A DNA stretch of 64,000 nt, from positions 329,994 to 393,993 of the forward strand of contig NZ_CYUD01000003.1 in NCBI RefSeq assembly GCF_001458295.1, written 5' to 3'. Positions 31,799 to 40,833 of this stretch are shown one piece after another. The notes below the pieces were generated by a model. The model searched no databases and was not told the DNA's origin. It saw only the letters and a program-made list of their open reading frames with translations. A program made the position numbers and the translations under genes. Within the stretch, counting starts at the first letter, position 1; every line of letters begins with the position of its first letter. The stretch is from Ruegeria denitrificans. GTDB lineage: Bacteria; Pseudomonadota; Alphaproteobacteria; Rhodobacterales; Rhodobacteraceae.

Positions 31799-33277
31799 AT
31801 GCGAAATCTTCCACATTTTCAACTTTTCATTGATGGCGAATGGTCCGAAGGATCAGGCGCGCAGGTCATGACTTCGGAAAACCCGGCGACCGGGCAGGGG
31901 TGGGCCACCTTTGCTTGCGCCTCGGCCGGGGATGTGGACCGCGCGGTTGCGGCTGCTAAGCGTGTTCTGGATGATCCGGCGTGGCGGGATGTGACGCAAA
32001 CCGCACGTGGTAAATTGTTGTACAGGCTGGCCGATCTGGTGGCCGAATATGCATCTAAGTTAGGAGAGCTTGAGACAACGGACAGCGGTAAGCTGTTGGC
32101 CGAAACTTCGGCGCAAACGGGATACGTGGCGGACTACTACCGCTATTTCGCTGGATTGGCCGACAAAGTCGAGGGCACTGTTCTGCCCATCGACAAGCCC
32201 GACATGCATGTCTTTACAACCCGCGAGCCCATCGGAGTTGTCGCTGCCATCGTGCCATGGAACGCGCAGATGTTTCTGACCGCGACCAAACTGGGCCCGG
32301 CTTTGGCAGCGGGATGCTCGGTTGTTCTGAAAGCCTCAGAAATTGCGCCTGCGCCGATGTTGGAATTTGCGCGGTTGATCGAACAGGCCGGGTTTCCGCC
32401 CGGTGTCGTCTCGGTCATCACTGGCGATGCCGAAAACTGCGCCATTCCACTGACCCGTCACCCGGATGTTGACCGGATCGCCTTTACCGGCGGGCCAGAA
32501 ACCGCGCGACATGTGGTGCGCAATTCGGCTGAAAACTTTGCCGTCACCTCGTTGGAACTGGGCGGAAAATCCCCGATTTTGGTGTTTGAAGATGCTGATC
32601 TGGACGGCGCAGCCAATGGCTTGATCGCCGGAAACTTTGGCGCGTCGGGGCAGAGCTGCGTGGCGGGAACACGGGGTTTGGTGCATCGGTCCATTCTGGA
32701 ACCGTTGATCGAACGGATTGAACAAAAGGCCAGCGGCATCCAATTGGGTGACCCGCTGCAGGCGGAAACGCATGTGGGTCCGCTATGTACCGCAGCACAG
32801 GTGAGGCGGATCGAGGAAACGCTGGCCAAAGCGCGCGGGCAGGGCGCGACGATCCGATTTGGCGGCGAGACTTCGGATAGACCGGGGAACTACATGAAGC
32901 CAACGCTGGTGCAGTGCGCCTCGGCCGATACGGAGACGTTGAAGGTCGAAATGTTCGGGCCGGTGATGTCTCTGCTGCCTTTCGACACCGAAGATGAGGC
33001 GATCGCGCTGGCCAACAGCACGCCTTACGGGCTGGGCTCGGGCGTGTTCACGCAGAATCTGGCGCGAGCGCATCGGGTGTCGAAGCGGATCAGGGCTGGG
33101 ATTTGCTGGGTGAATACATACCGAGCGATCTCTCCGATTGCGCCCTTTGGCGGGTTTAACCAATCGGGCTATGGGCGCGAGGCGGGGGTCGAGGCAATTC
33201 TGGACTATACCCGAACCAAAACAACTTGGATCAACACCGCGCAAGAGCCGATGGCGAACCCGTTCATTATGCGTTAA
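31799..33277 (+). CDS. Aldehyde dehydrogenase
   Basis: 492 residues, NAD(P)-dependent. N-terminal FQLFIDGEWSEGSGAQV, cofactor segment VVAAIVPWNAQMFLTATKLGPALAAG, general base glutamate in SLELGGKSP, and catalytic cysteine in NFGASGQSCVAGTR. C-terminal APFGGFNQSGYGREAG. It would oxidise the aldehyde or lactol produced when the ring is opened (TgnC-like role). GAGGA sits before ATG 31799, 8 bases after the LLM stop. Part of one compact operon. Confidence 0.92.
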   Translation: MRNLPHFQLFIDGEWSEGSGAQVMTSENPATGQGWATFACASAGDVDRAVAAAKRVLDDPAWRDVTQTARGKLLYRLADLVAEYASKLGELETTDSGKLLAETSAQTGYVADYYRYFAGLADKVEGTVLPIDKPDMHVFTTREPIGVVAAIVPWNAQMFLTATKLGPALAAGCSVVLKASEIAPAPMLEFARLIEQAGFPPGVVSVITGDAENCAIPLTRHPDVDRIAFTGGPETARHVVRNSAENFAVTSLELGGKSPILVFEDADLDGAANGLIAGNFGASGQSCVAGTRGLVHRSILEPLIERIEQKASGIQLGDPLQAETHVGPLCTAAQVRRIEETLAKARGQGATIRFGGETSDRPGNYMKPTLVQCASADTETLKVEMFGPVMSLLPFDTEDEAIALANSTPYGLGSGVFTQNLARAHRVSKRIRAGICWVNTYRAISPIAPFGGFNQSGYGREAGVEAILDYTRTKTTWINTAQEPMANPFIMR

Positions 33278-33306
33278 GCCTGTGCAAAAGCATGGGGAGA
33301 GCGTTG

Positions 33307-34173
33307 ATGAAACTGGAAAACCCGAACTTTGCGGCACCAACAGATGCAGATGACCGCAAGGCTATTCCTCCGGTCATTTGCTACCCGCCCGAGACGTTGA
33401 CGCAACCCGATCTGAGTGCATTAGCCAAAATACGGCAGGGGGTCAGCAAAACCGCCGAAGCCATCGCAGCGCCACGGGATGCGGCTTGTATCGACGTGCC
33501 CGCCGGGGCCTTTGTTCGGGTTCTATCGGTCGATGGTCCGCAGGTCGGCGACCTGAATATGTGGAACAAGCACGACTTGTCCGAGCGGTTCTATTCCGGC
33601 AAAACCCGCGCTCTGCACGGCACCCATCTGTCGACCGGGGATCGCATGTGGTCGAGCTTTCCCAACATGCGCCCGATGGCGACTGTCATCGATGATACGT
33701 TGGATTGGTACGGGTTCGACGCGTTCGGCGGCTCGGTTCATGACGTGATCGGCACGCGCTGCGATCCTTATACGGGACGGTTGTTGACCGGCGATGATTA
33801 CCACTATTGCTGCCATTCCAACCTGACCCGTGCGCTGGCCAGCCATTGCAACCTGCCGCTGCACGAGGCCGAGATGCTGGTGCATGACGTTTTGAACGTG
33901 TTCATGTGCACCGGGTTCACCCGCGACACCGGGCAGTACTTCATGAAGGCCAGCCCGGTGCGCCCCGGCGACTATCTTGAGTTCTACGCTGAGATCGACC
34001 TGATCGTCGGTCTTTCAGCCTGTCCCGGAGGGGATTGTTCGTCTGAGCATTCCTCGGACGCTGCCGCCTGCTATCCTCTGGTGATGGAGGTCTATGATCC
34101 GGGCGAAGATGCGCGCGCCGCGCATGTGCTACCCGCACGCTCGGCCTATGACCGGTCGCACGGGACTGGTTGA
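33307..34173 (+). CDS. DUF1989, urea carboxylase-associated family protein
   Basis: 288 residues with the family motifs VRVLSVDGPQVGDLNMWNKHD, ALHGTHLSTGDRMWSSFPNMRP, and the cysteine-containing HYCCHSNL, VFMCTGF and ACPGGDCSS. Two related proteins form carboxyguanidine deiminase in guanidine breakdown, and other relatives sit beside urea carboxylase. ATG 33307 has GGGAG upstream; 29 bases separate it from the ALDH gene. A link to the creatinase in this region, which makes urea from a guanidino compound, is possible. The 3' end overlaps the convergent deacetylase gene by 28 bases. Confidence 0.83.
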   Translation: MKLENPNFAAPTDADDRKAIPPVICYPPETLTQPDLSALAKIRQGVSKTAEAIAAPRDAACIDVPAGAFVRVLSVDGPQVGDLNMWNKHDLSERFYSGKTRALHGTHLSTGDRMWSSFPNMRPMATVIDDTLDWYGFDAFGGSVHDVIGTRCDPYTGRLLTGDDYHYCCHSNLTRALASHCNLPLHEAEMLVHDVLNVFMCTGFTRDTGQYFMKASPVRPGDYLEFYAEIDLIVGLSACPGGDCSSEHSSDAAACYPLVMEVYDPGEDARAAHVLPARSAYDRSHGTG

Positions 34174-35327
34174 GCGATCAGGCGGCGGCCCAAACGGTTC
34201 AGCATTCGGCAGCACAGATCAAGTTGTTCGATTTCGACATACTCATCCGCTTTGTGCGCTTGGGTGATCGAGCCCGGTCCGCAGACAATGGCGTGTACGC
34301 CCAGTTGCTGAAACAGGCCGGCCTCAGTGGCGAAAGCAACGACGCCGGTGCCGTTCGCGCCGGTCAGTTCGGCTACAAGCTCGCGCGCGGCGTTTTCGTC
34401 CATGGGTTCAAGCCCTTCGACCTCGGCCACCGCTTCCTGCGTGATGCTCGCGTCGGGGTGGACGGCCTGCATTTCGGGCAACAGGCTGTGTCGGACGTAA
34501 TCTGACAGGGTGTTTCTAACCAGTTCGGCGTCGCTGGATTGAACGGGGCGCATTTCCCACGCGACCTCGGCCTTGCTGGCGATGACGTTGTGCGCGACGC
34601 CACCTGAGATACGACCGACATTGACCGTGGTCCAGGGTGGCTCAAACGGACTGCCCTGTGGTGCGCGCGATTTCAGGGTATGCCTCAGCTCCAGTAGCTT
34701 GCCGATATAGCGGGCCGCGTACTCCGCAGCATTGACGCCGTCATCTGGGGCCGAACTGTGCCCTTCAAGCCCGACAAAACTAGTGGTGTACTCAAAACAG
34801 CCCTTGTGTCCCTCGATTACGCGCATTTCGGTCGGTTCGCCGATGATGGCAATGTCTGGCACGATGCCGCGCTCGGACAGATCGTTGACCAGGTTCTGCG
34901 CACCCAGACAGCCAGTTTCTTCGTCATAGGTGAAGGCGAAATGCAGCGGCTGGGTTAGTTTGCTGGTGTCCAGCGTCTCGGCAAAAGCCAATGCGGCGGC
35001 AATAAATCCCTTCATGTCACAGGTGCCGCGACCGTACAGCCGACCGTCGCGTTCGGTCATTTCAAACGGGTTCGTGGTCCAGTCCTGATCGGCCACCGGA
35101 ACCACATCCGTATGCCCTGAAAGCAAAATGCCGCCGGGCATGTCCGGCCCGAGCGTGGCAAAGACATTGGCCTTTTTCCCCGTCGCATCCCGCGTTTCGA
35201 TACAGCGCGCGCCTAACGCCTCAAGGCGGTCGGTCAGATAGCGGATGATCTCAAGGTTGCTGTCGGCGGACACCGTTTCAAAGGCGATCAGGTCGGCTAG
35301 GATTTCCGTGGTTCTTGGCAGAGTCAT
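34146..35327 (-). CDS. argE: M20 family deacetylase, acetylornithine deacetylase (ArgE)-like
   Basis: 393 residues, zinc peptidase/deacetylase fold. Metal ligands visible in ILLSGHTDVVP, GRGTCDMKGFIAAAL and TYDEETGCLGAQ; the lid domain sits between. It would remove an acetyl group from an N-acetyl amino or diamino acid. Downstream of the DoeA-like hydrolase with a 4-base ATGA overlap, it can take the place of DoeB in ectoine-type breakdown, though DoeB itself belongs to another family. True ArgE for arginine synthesis is the alternative. ATG 35327 is chosen over the longer frame. Confidence 0.85.
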   Translation of the reverse strand: MTLPRTTEILADLIAFETVSADSNLEIIRYLTDRLEALGARCIETRDATGKKANVFATLGPDMPGGILLSGHTDVVPVADQDWTTNPFEMTERDGRLYGRGTCDMKGFIAAALAFAETLDTSKLTQPLHFAFTYDEETGCLGAQNLVNDLSERGIVPDIAIIGEPTEMRVIEGHKGCFEYTTSFVGLEGHSSAPDDGVNAAEYAARYIGKLLELRHTLKSRAPQGSPFEPPWTTVNVGRISGGVAHNVIASKAEVAWEMRPVQSSDAELVRNTLSDYVRHSLLPEMQAVHPDASITQEAVAEVEGLEPMDENAARELVAELTGANGTGVVAFATEAGLFQQLGVHAIVCGPGSITQAHKADEYVEIEQLDLCCRMLNRLGRRLIAQPVPCDRS

Positions 35328-36508
35328 GGCTTTACGAACAGTTTTCGGGGCCGGTTGCAAAAGCATTCGGCGGGTCCGATTTCGGTGATCAGGATCGACT
35401 CGGTGATTTCAAGCCCCCAGTCGTCCATCCAGAGGCCGGGCATAAAGTGGAAGGTCATGCCTGGTTCCAAAACGGTCTCATCCTCAGGGCGCAATGAGAT
35501 GGTGCGTTCACCCCAATCTGGCGGATAGCTGAGGCCGATCGGATAGCCGCAGCGCGCACCGCGTTCGATCCCGGCACGTTCCAGCGGCGCGGCCAGAGCC
35601 AGCGCAATGTCGCGGGCCTGATTGCCTGCGCGGGCGGCGTCCAGACCAGCCTCAAGACCTTCGACCAGTGCCGCTTCGGCCCGCAACAGGTGGTCGGGTG
35701 GCTGTCCCAGAAAGACCGACCTGCAGAAAGGCGTGTGATAGCGGCGATAGCAGCCGGACAGTTCGAAAAAAGTACATTCGCCGGATTTGAAAGGCGCGCC
35801 ATCCCATGTCAGATGCGGGGCTGCTGCATCCGAACCCGAAGGCAGCAACGGCACGATAGCGGCATAATCCCCCCAATCTTCGCCTACGCCCGAGATCGCA
35901 TCGTGATAAATTTGCGCGACCAGTACGTTCTTACGCAGGCCAGGTTCGATCCGGTCAATCACGCCGTCGGTGACATATTCCGAGATACGCGCAGCCTTGC
36001 GCATCAGGGCGATTTCCTCATCTGATTTCACCGCGCGTTGCCAGTTCACCAGCCCATTCGCGTCGACCAAATCGGCCTGCGGCAGTTCGGCCACCAAGGT
36101 CAGATGCGCCTTGGCCGAGTAATAGTAATTATCCAGTTCCACGCCGATCCGACCTGCAGTCAGTCCACAATCCCGGATCAATGCTGCGAGGTCCTGCATC
36201 GGATGGCGAACGGTGGATTGCACAAAGTGGTCCGCATAGCCGCGAATCCGATCATTTTCCATCCAGACCGTACGTAGCGCGCCGTTGGCATCTTGATTGC
36301 GGCCCCACCAAATGGGGTCCTGATCATGCAGAACCAGAACGCCTTGGTGGACGTAAAATGACCAACCCTCATACCCTGTCAGCCACGCCATGTTGGACGG
36401 ATCCTCGACAAACAAAGCGTCCAATCCGGCTGCTGACATGGCAGCGCGAGTCTTTGCTAGCCGTCGATCATATTCAGCTGGGCTGAAGGCCGGGTTGGAA
36501 TGAGCCAT
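35324..36508 (-). CDS. doeA: Ectoine hydrolase-like M24 enzyme (DoeA/EutD)
   Basis: 394 residues of the pita-bread (creatinase/aminopeptidase) fold. Family signatures of ectoine hydrolase: DPSNMAWLTGYEGWSFYVHQ, GYPIGLSYPPDWGERT, FHFMPGLWMDDWGLEITES and the end PRKLFVKP. As in DoeA and creatinase, most metal ligands of aminopeptidases are replaced (FFELSGCYRRYH; a tyrosine where the histidine would be; methionine for the first of the two glutamates). It should hydrolyse ectoine to N-acetyl-diaminobutyrate. It is the first gene of a minus-strand pair with the deacetylase; the start is 26 bases from the start of the divergent lyase-like gene. Confidence 0.82.
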   Translation of the reverse strand: MAHSNPAFSPAEYDRRLAKTRAAMSAAGLDALFVEDPSNMAWLTGYEGWSFYVHQGVLVLHDQDPIWWGRNQDANGALRTVWMENDRIRGYADHFVQSTVRHPMQDLAALIRDCGLTAGRIGVELDNYYYSAKAHLTLVAELPQADLVDANGLVNWQRAVKSDEEIALMRKAARISEYVTDGVIDRIEPGLRKNVLVAQIYHDAISGVGEDWGDYAAIVPLLPSGSDAAAPHLTWDGAPFKSGECTFFELSGCYRRYHTPFCRSVFLGQPPDHLLRAEAALVEGLEAGLDAARAGNQARDIALALAAPLERAGIERGARCGYPIGLSYPPDWGERTISLRPEDETVLEPGMTFHFMPGLWMDDWGLEITESILITEIGPAECFCNRPRKLFVKP

Positions 36509-36534
36509 AGACTGTTCCCTTTGGTGATCGAGTT

Positions 36535-37638
36535 TTGTTGACAGAACTGGACGAATCCGATCACGTCAATGGGCAACTCAGGAAAGACGCTCAATTGAAA
36601 ATCACATCCAACCCTCATCGCGGTGGCCAAAAGCTGATCGAGGCCGCACCGTACCCCTCGACCAATGTCGCGCGTGCGTCAGAATTGATCGCCCGCTGCC
36701 TGTCGGACAAAGAAACGCCTCTGACCGAAGTAAAGGGGTTGGCTGACGTCGCTCATCTGTGGGTGAAGGATGAACGCGGCCGGATGGGCCTGGGATCGTT
36801 CAAAGCACTGGGTGCGGCCTATGTTATTGCGCGCCATGCGGCGGATATTGCCGAAAACCCGAACACCTCGACTCTGGCCGGGCGCACCTATGTCACTGCC
36901 AGCGCAGGAAATCACGGATTGAGTGTCGCGTCGGGCGCAAGCCGTTTCGGGGCCGATTCCGTAGTCTACATTGCAGACACCGTGCCCGAGAGCTTTGCCG
37001 AACGCCTGCGCGCGCAAGGAGCGGACGTTGTGCGTGAGGGTGCTGATTACGCCGCCAGCATGGAGGCTGCCAGCAAAGCAGCGCAGGACAATGGATGGAT
37101 ACTGCTCTCTGACAGTTCGTGGGAGGGGTATTACGAACTGCCGCATACTCTGATGGAGGGGTATTTGCAGATGGCCGCCGAAGCGGTACGCCAGTGCCCG
37201 CAGGTGCCGACCCATATCATGCTGCAGGCCGGTGTCGGTGGTTTGGCCGGAGCGGCCGCTGCTTATGCAAGGACAGCATGGGGGCAAGAACCACAGATCA
37301 TCGTCATCGAACCCGATGCGGCCCCAGCCTTGCAGGCCAGTATCGAGGCGGGGGCCTGCGTGTTTGCCGATGGTCCCAACAGCGTCATGGGGCGTCTCGA
37401 TTGCAAGGAACCTTCTTTGATTGCCCTGAATGGGCTGGCGCGGGATGCCGACAGCTTCTTGACCCTGACAGATGAACAGGTGACTGAGCATCTTCCGGCC
37501 ATGGCCGACGCGGATATCGCCACGACGGCGTCTGGCGGGGCAGGGGTAGCCGCTGTCATGAACGAGGATGCACGCAAGGGTTTGGGCATCGGTCCCGACG
37601 CCCGCGTGCTGTGTATTATCTCTGAGATCGCCGAATGA
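36535..37638 (+). CDS. Diaminopropionate ammonia-lyase-like PLP enzyme
   Basis: 367 residues, PLP fold type II. The Schiff-base lysine is in GLGSFKALGAAYV (about residue 90), followed by TASAGNHGLSVASGAS and SSWEGYYELPHTLMEGYLQMA, the latter typical of diaminopropionate ammonia-lyase, and LQAGVGGLAGAAAA. It would eliminate ammonia from a 2,3-diamino or similar acid to a keto acid. In ectoine clusters the equivalent EutB is a threonine dehydratase-type enzyme, so this is a related but different solution. The start TTG 36535 is uncertain (TTG 36538 is equally good). The end overlaps the next gene by 4 bases. Confidence 0.8.
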   Translation: MLTELDESDHVNGQLRKDAQLKITSNPHRGGQKLIEAAPYPSTNVARASELIARCLSDKETPLTEVKGLADVAHLWVKDERGRMGLGSFKALGAAYVIARHAADIAENPNTSTLAGRTYVTASAGNHGLSVASGASRFGADSVVYIADTVPESFAERLRAQGADVVREGADYAASMEAASKAAQDNGWILLSDSSWEGYYELPHTLMEGYLQMAAEAVRQCPQVPTHIMLQAGVGGLAGAAAAYARTAWGQEPQIIVIEPDAAPALQASIEAGACVFADGPNSVMGRLDCKEPSLIALNGLARDADSFLTLTDEQVTEHLPAMADADIATTASGGAGVAAVMNEDARKGLGIGPDARVLCIISEIAE

Positions 37639-38780
37639 GGGGGTTTGACGCGTCCGAATTCCAGTCGCGAACTGAACGCGCACAACAACGAATGGCGCAG
37701 GCGGGCCTGTCGGCACTATTACTGACCACAGAACCCGAGATTCGCTATTTCACCGGGTATCTGACCCGATTTTGGGAAAGCCCGACGCGCCCGTGGTATC
37801 TGATCGTGCCTGCAACCGGTAAACCGATTGCTGTCATCCCCTCAATCGGCGCGGCCCTGATGGCGACAACCTGGATCGAAGACATCCGCACCTGGAGCGC
37901 TCCGGACTTGACCGATGACGGTGTCAGCCTGCTGGCCGATGCTCTGTGCGAGGCCTGCCCAATGGATGCGGTGATAGGTCTGCCGGATGGGCACGAAACC
38001 CATGTTCGCATGCCATTGGCCAATCTTCACAGGTTGCAGGACCGGTTGGGCGCGCGTCGTCTGGGTGGCGATGACGGAATTCTCCGCGCGCTGCGAATGG
38101 TGAAATCGACGGATGAGATCACCAAGATCGAAACCGCGTGCGCAATCGGCGGAAGGGCCTTTCACCGTGTGCCCGAGATCGCAGGTGAGGGCGTCGCGCT
38201 CGATGAAGTGTTCCGTCGGTTTCAGATGCTGTGCCTTGAGGAAGGCGCGGACTGGGTGCCATACCTTGCTGGCGGGGCCGAGCAGGGCGGGTATGCCGAT
38301 GTGATTTCTCCGGCCAGTCCAAGCGCATTGGTTCCGGGTGATGTTCTGATGCTGGACACGGGCTTAGTGTGGGATGGGTATTTCTGTGACTACGACCGTA
38401 ATTGGTCGGTTGGTCAGGCTGCGCCGCAGGTACGCGATGCCCATGCCACACTGGTAGAAGCGTCGGATGCTGCGTTCGAAATCGCACGTCCTGGGGCAAC
38501 GGCGGCTGATTTGTTTAACGTCATGAACGCGATTCTGTCCCGAAACAGCGAGGACACCGGTGCAGGGCGATTGGGACATGGTCTTGGCATGTCGCTGACG
38601 GAATGGCCGTCTTTGATTCCCACGGATCACACTGTGCTGGAGCCCGGCATGGTCCTGACGTTAGAGCCAGGTATAGCTGTGGGAGATAAGATATTGGTTC
38701 ACGAAGAAAATATTGTCATCACCGAAGGGGCTCCACGCTTTATCAGCGCCAGGACCGGACCGGAGCTACCCCAGATATGA
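37635..38780 (+). CDS. M24 family metallopeptidase (Xaa-Pro peptidase-like)
   Basis: 381 residues, pita-bread fold with all five metal ligands present: D241, D252, H315, E344 and E358 (LMLDTGLVW, CDYDRNW, GHGLGMSL, LTLEPGIA, HEENIVI). This sets it apart from the DoeA-like and creatinase proteins nearby, which lack them. It is probably a true metal-dependent hydrolase of a peptide or amide. It overlaps both neighbours by ATGA, so it belongs to the lyase-M24-EutA operon. The substrate is unknown; an N-acyl diamino acid or dipeptide is possible. Confidence 0.82.
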   Translation: MRGFDASEFQSRTERAQQRMAQAGLSALLLTTEPEIRYFTGYLTRFWESPTRPWYLIVPATGKPIAVIPSIGAALMATTWIEDIRTWSAPDLTDDGVSLLADALCEACPMDAVIGLPDGHETHVRMPLANLHRLQDRLGARRLGGDDGILRALRMVKSTDEITKIETACAIGGRAFHRVPEIAGEGVALDEVFRRFQMLCLEEGADWVPYLAGGAEQGGYADVISPASPSALVPGDVLMLDTGLVWDGYFCDYDRNWSVGQAAPQVRDAHATLVEASDAAFEIARPGATAADLFNVMNAILSRNSEDTGAGRLGHGLGMSLTEWPSLIPTDHTVLEPGMVLTLEPGIAVGDKILVHEENIVITEGAPRFISARTGPELPQI

Positions 38781-39487
38781 GTTATCTTCCCTATACGCTG
38801 GACTCGGATGATCCTAAGGCCCCTCCAATGGGACTGATCGTTCTGCAAACGGATGAGACGATTGAGCCTGAATTCAGCGCTTATTTCGCAGATCGAACCT
38901 GTCCAATCTATGTCTCGCGCATTCCAAGCGGGGCCGAGGTGACGACGGATACTCTGGCAGAAATGGAGACGGCCTTGCCTGCTGCGGCGGATCTGTTACC
39001 GAAAATCCGCCCCTATAAAGTTGTGGGATACGGATGCACCTCCGCCAGTTCGGTCATAGGTTCTGATCGGGTCGAACGAATGGTGCAAAAGACCTGCAAT
39101 ACTGCTGTGGTCACCAACCCGTTACGCGCGGCATCGGCTTATGCGGCGCATTTGGGGGTGTCTAAGATTGCGCTACTGTCGCCTTATATCGAAGAAGTGA
39201 ACGAACCGCTGCGCCGCGCCTTCGGTGAAAACGGGATTTCGATGGATGTTTTTGGTTCATTCGGTGAGGCAGAAGAATCGAAAGTAGTCCGAATTTCACG
39301 GCGCTCTGTAGTGGACGCGGCCCTGAAACTGGGGGCCGATCAATTGGTTGAAGGTGTTTTTATAAGCTGCACAAATATAAGAACTTTTGATGCAATTCCT
39401 GAGATTCAAAAGCGCTTGGATAAGCCGGTTTTGTCCAGCAATCAAAGTCTTGCCTGGCATATGCGGGAACTGAACTGGGCGGGATGA
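38777..39487 (+). CDS. eutA: EutA-like protein (Asp/Glu racemase superfamily)
   Basis: 236 residues. Two catalytic-type cysteines in YGCTSASSVIG (C87) and FISCTNIRT (C198), as in maleate isomerase/arylmalonate decarboxylase relatives. The string GLIVLQTDETIEPEF and LSPYIEEVNEPLR, and the end SSNQSLAWHM, match ectoine utilisation protein EutA. It may racemise or isomerise a diamino acid or hydroxylated ectoine product. Overlaps the M24 gene by ATGA. A short hairpin with a T-run (about 39499-39533) after it may end this transcript weakly. Confidence 0.78.
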   Translation: MSYLPYTLDSDDPKAPPMGLIVLQTDETIEPEFSAYFADRTCPIYVSRIPSGAEVTTDTLAEMETALPAAADLLPKIRPYKVVGYGCTSASSVIGSDRVERMVQKTCNTAVVTNPLRAASAYAAHLGVSKIALLSPYIEEVNEPLRRAFGENGISMDVFGSFGEAEESKVVRISRRSVVDAALKLGADQLVEGVFISCTNIRTFDAIPEIQKRLDKPVLSSNQSLAWHMRELNWAG

Positions 39488-39633
39488 CGGACGAGACGCA
39501 ACCAAAATAGTCGTGCGGTTGGAAAATTTTTTGTTGCGCGGCGCGTCCTGCATGTCCTTAAATGTCGCTAATGGTCTTTGAGATCCGGATAAACCGGGCA
39601 ACCAACAGACCGCACAGGGAGCCAAGTCGGTAT

Positions 39634-40725
39634 ATGTCCAATGACGCAGCGTTCGTCGAGTTTCAGCGTGTCCAAAAGTCCTATGATGGCGAAGTACTCG
39701 TTGTAAAAGATCTAAACCTCTCATTGCCTAAAGGTGAGTTTCTTACAATGTTGGGCCCGTCAGGGTCAGGCAAGACGACGTGCCTGATGATGCTGGCCGG
39801 GTTTGAAACCGCCACCCACGGCGAAATCATGTTAGACGGGCGACCGATCAACAACATTCCGCCGCACAAGCGCGGGATCGGGATGGTCTTTCAGAACTAT
39901 GCCCTGTTTCCACACATGACCGTGGCCGAGAACCTGTCATTTCCGCTTGAAGTGAGAAAGATGGGCAAGGACCAGCGCGAAGAAAAGGTAAAGCGCGCCT
40001 TGGACATGGTGCAGATGGGGGCCTTTGGCAGCCGTCGCCCGGCGCAACTTTCGGGTGGTCAACAACAACGTATCGCATTGGCGCGTGCGCTGGTGTTCGA
40101 GCCTGAACTGGTGTTGATGGACGAACCGCTGGGTGCGCTGGACAAACAGCTGCGCGAGCATATGCAGTTTGAAATCACCAGACTGGCGCATGAGCTTGGG
40201 ATCACCACGGTCTATGTGACACATGACCAAACCGAAGCGCTGACGATGTCGGACCGTGTCGCTGTTTTCGATGATGGTCGTATTCAGCAATTGGCTCCGC
40301 CGGACCTTTTGTACGAAGAGCCCGAGAATAGTTTCGTTGCGCAATTCATTGGGGAAAACAATACGTTGGAAGGTGTGGTTAAATCTATCGACGGCGATTC
40401 CTGCGTTGTGGCGCTGGATGACGGGTCCGAGATTGATGCCAAACCAGTGAATGTCCACAAAGCGGGTGATCGAACCAAGGTCTCGATCCGCCCCGAACGT
40501 GTCGAGTTCAACAAAGAGCGTTTGCACGCTGATGCACATACGCTGAAAGCCACAGTGAAGGAATTCATCTATATGGGTGACGTGTTCCGTTTCCGCCTGT
40601 CTGTTGCGGGGAACGACGAATTCATCATCAAGACCCGGAACGCACCTGACGCGGTCAAGCTGCAGCCGGGCCAAGAAGTTGAAATCGGCTGGCTGGCTCA
40701 TGACTGCCGGGCGCTGGACGCCTGA
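39634..40725 (+). CDS. ABC transporter ATP-binding protein (PotA type)
   Basis: 363 residues. Walker A GPSGSGKTT, signature LSGGQQQRIALARAL, Walker B VLMDEPLGALD, and switch histidine in YVTHDQTEAL, then a TOBE regulatory domain (about 280-360). It energises import through the two permeases downstream. ATG 39634 has AGGGAG about 12 bases upstream. First gene of a four-gene set of the polyamine/opine/quaternary amine import subfamily, separated by 108 bases with a hairpin from the binding protein gene. Confidence 0.93.
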   Translation: MSNDAAFVEFQRVQKSYDGEVLVVKDLNLSLPKGEFLTMLGPSGSGKTTCLMMLAGFETATHGEIMLDGRPINNIPPHKRGIGMVFQNYALFPHMTVAENLSFPLEVRKMGKDQREEKVKRALDMVQMGAFGSRRPAQLSGGQQQRIALARALVFEPELVLMDEPLGALDKQLREHMQFEITRLAHELGITTVYVTHDQTEALTMSDRVAVFDDGRIQQLAPPDLLYEEPENSFVAQFIGENNTLEGVVKSIDGDSCVVALDDGSEIDAKPVNVHKAGDRTKVSIRPERVEFNKERLHADAHTLKATVKEFIYMGDVFRFRLSVAGNDEFIIKTRNAPDAVKLQPGQEVEIGWLAHDCRALDA

Positions 40726-40749
40726 GCAAGGTAATACCCGTGCGCTCCG

Positions 40750-40788
40750 CCCGGACGCGTGGGATATCAGGGTATCGGGCGTCCCGGG
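40750..40788 (+). other. mRNA hairpin between ATPase and binding-protein genes
   Basis: CCCGGACGC (40750-40758) pairs with GCGTCCCGGG (40779-40788) with one bulged base, loop of 20. No T-run follows. It could be an RNA processing or stabilising element that raises expression of the binding protein. Confidence 0.5.
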
Positions 40789-40833
40789 TCCGACCTGAAA
40801 GGCTAAAACCAACGGGAAAACAGGGAGTTAACA

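Noticed and set aside
36679..37716. A 345-codon minus-strand frame opposite the ammonia-lyase-like gene
   Set aside because: The plus-strand protein has the full PLP motif set and ATGA coupling with its neighbour; the antisense frame has none.
39937..40812. A 291-codon minus-strand frame opposite the PotA-type gene
   Set aside because: The ABC signature and Walker motifs are on the plus strand; the antisense frame is a shadow.
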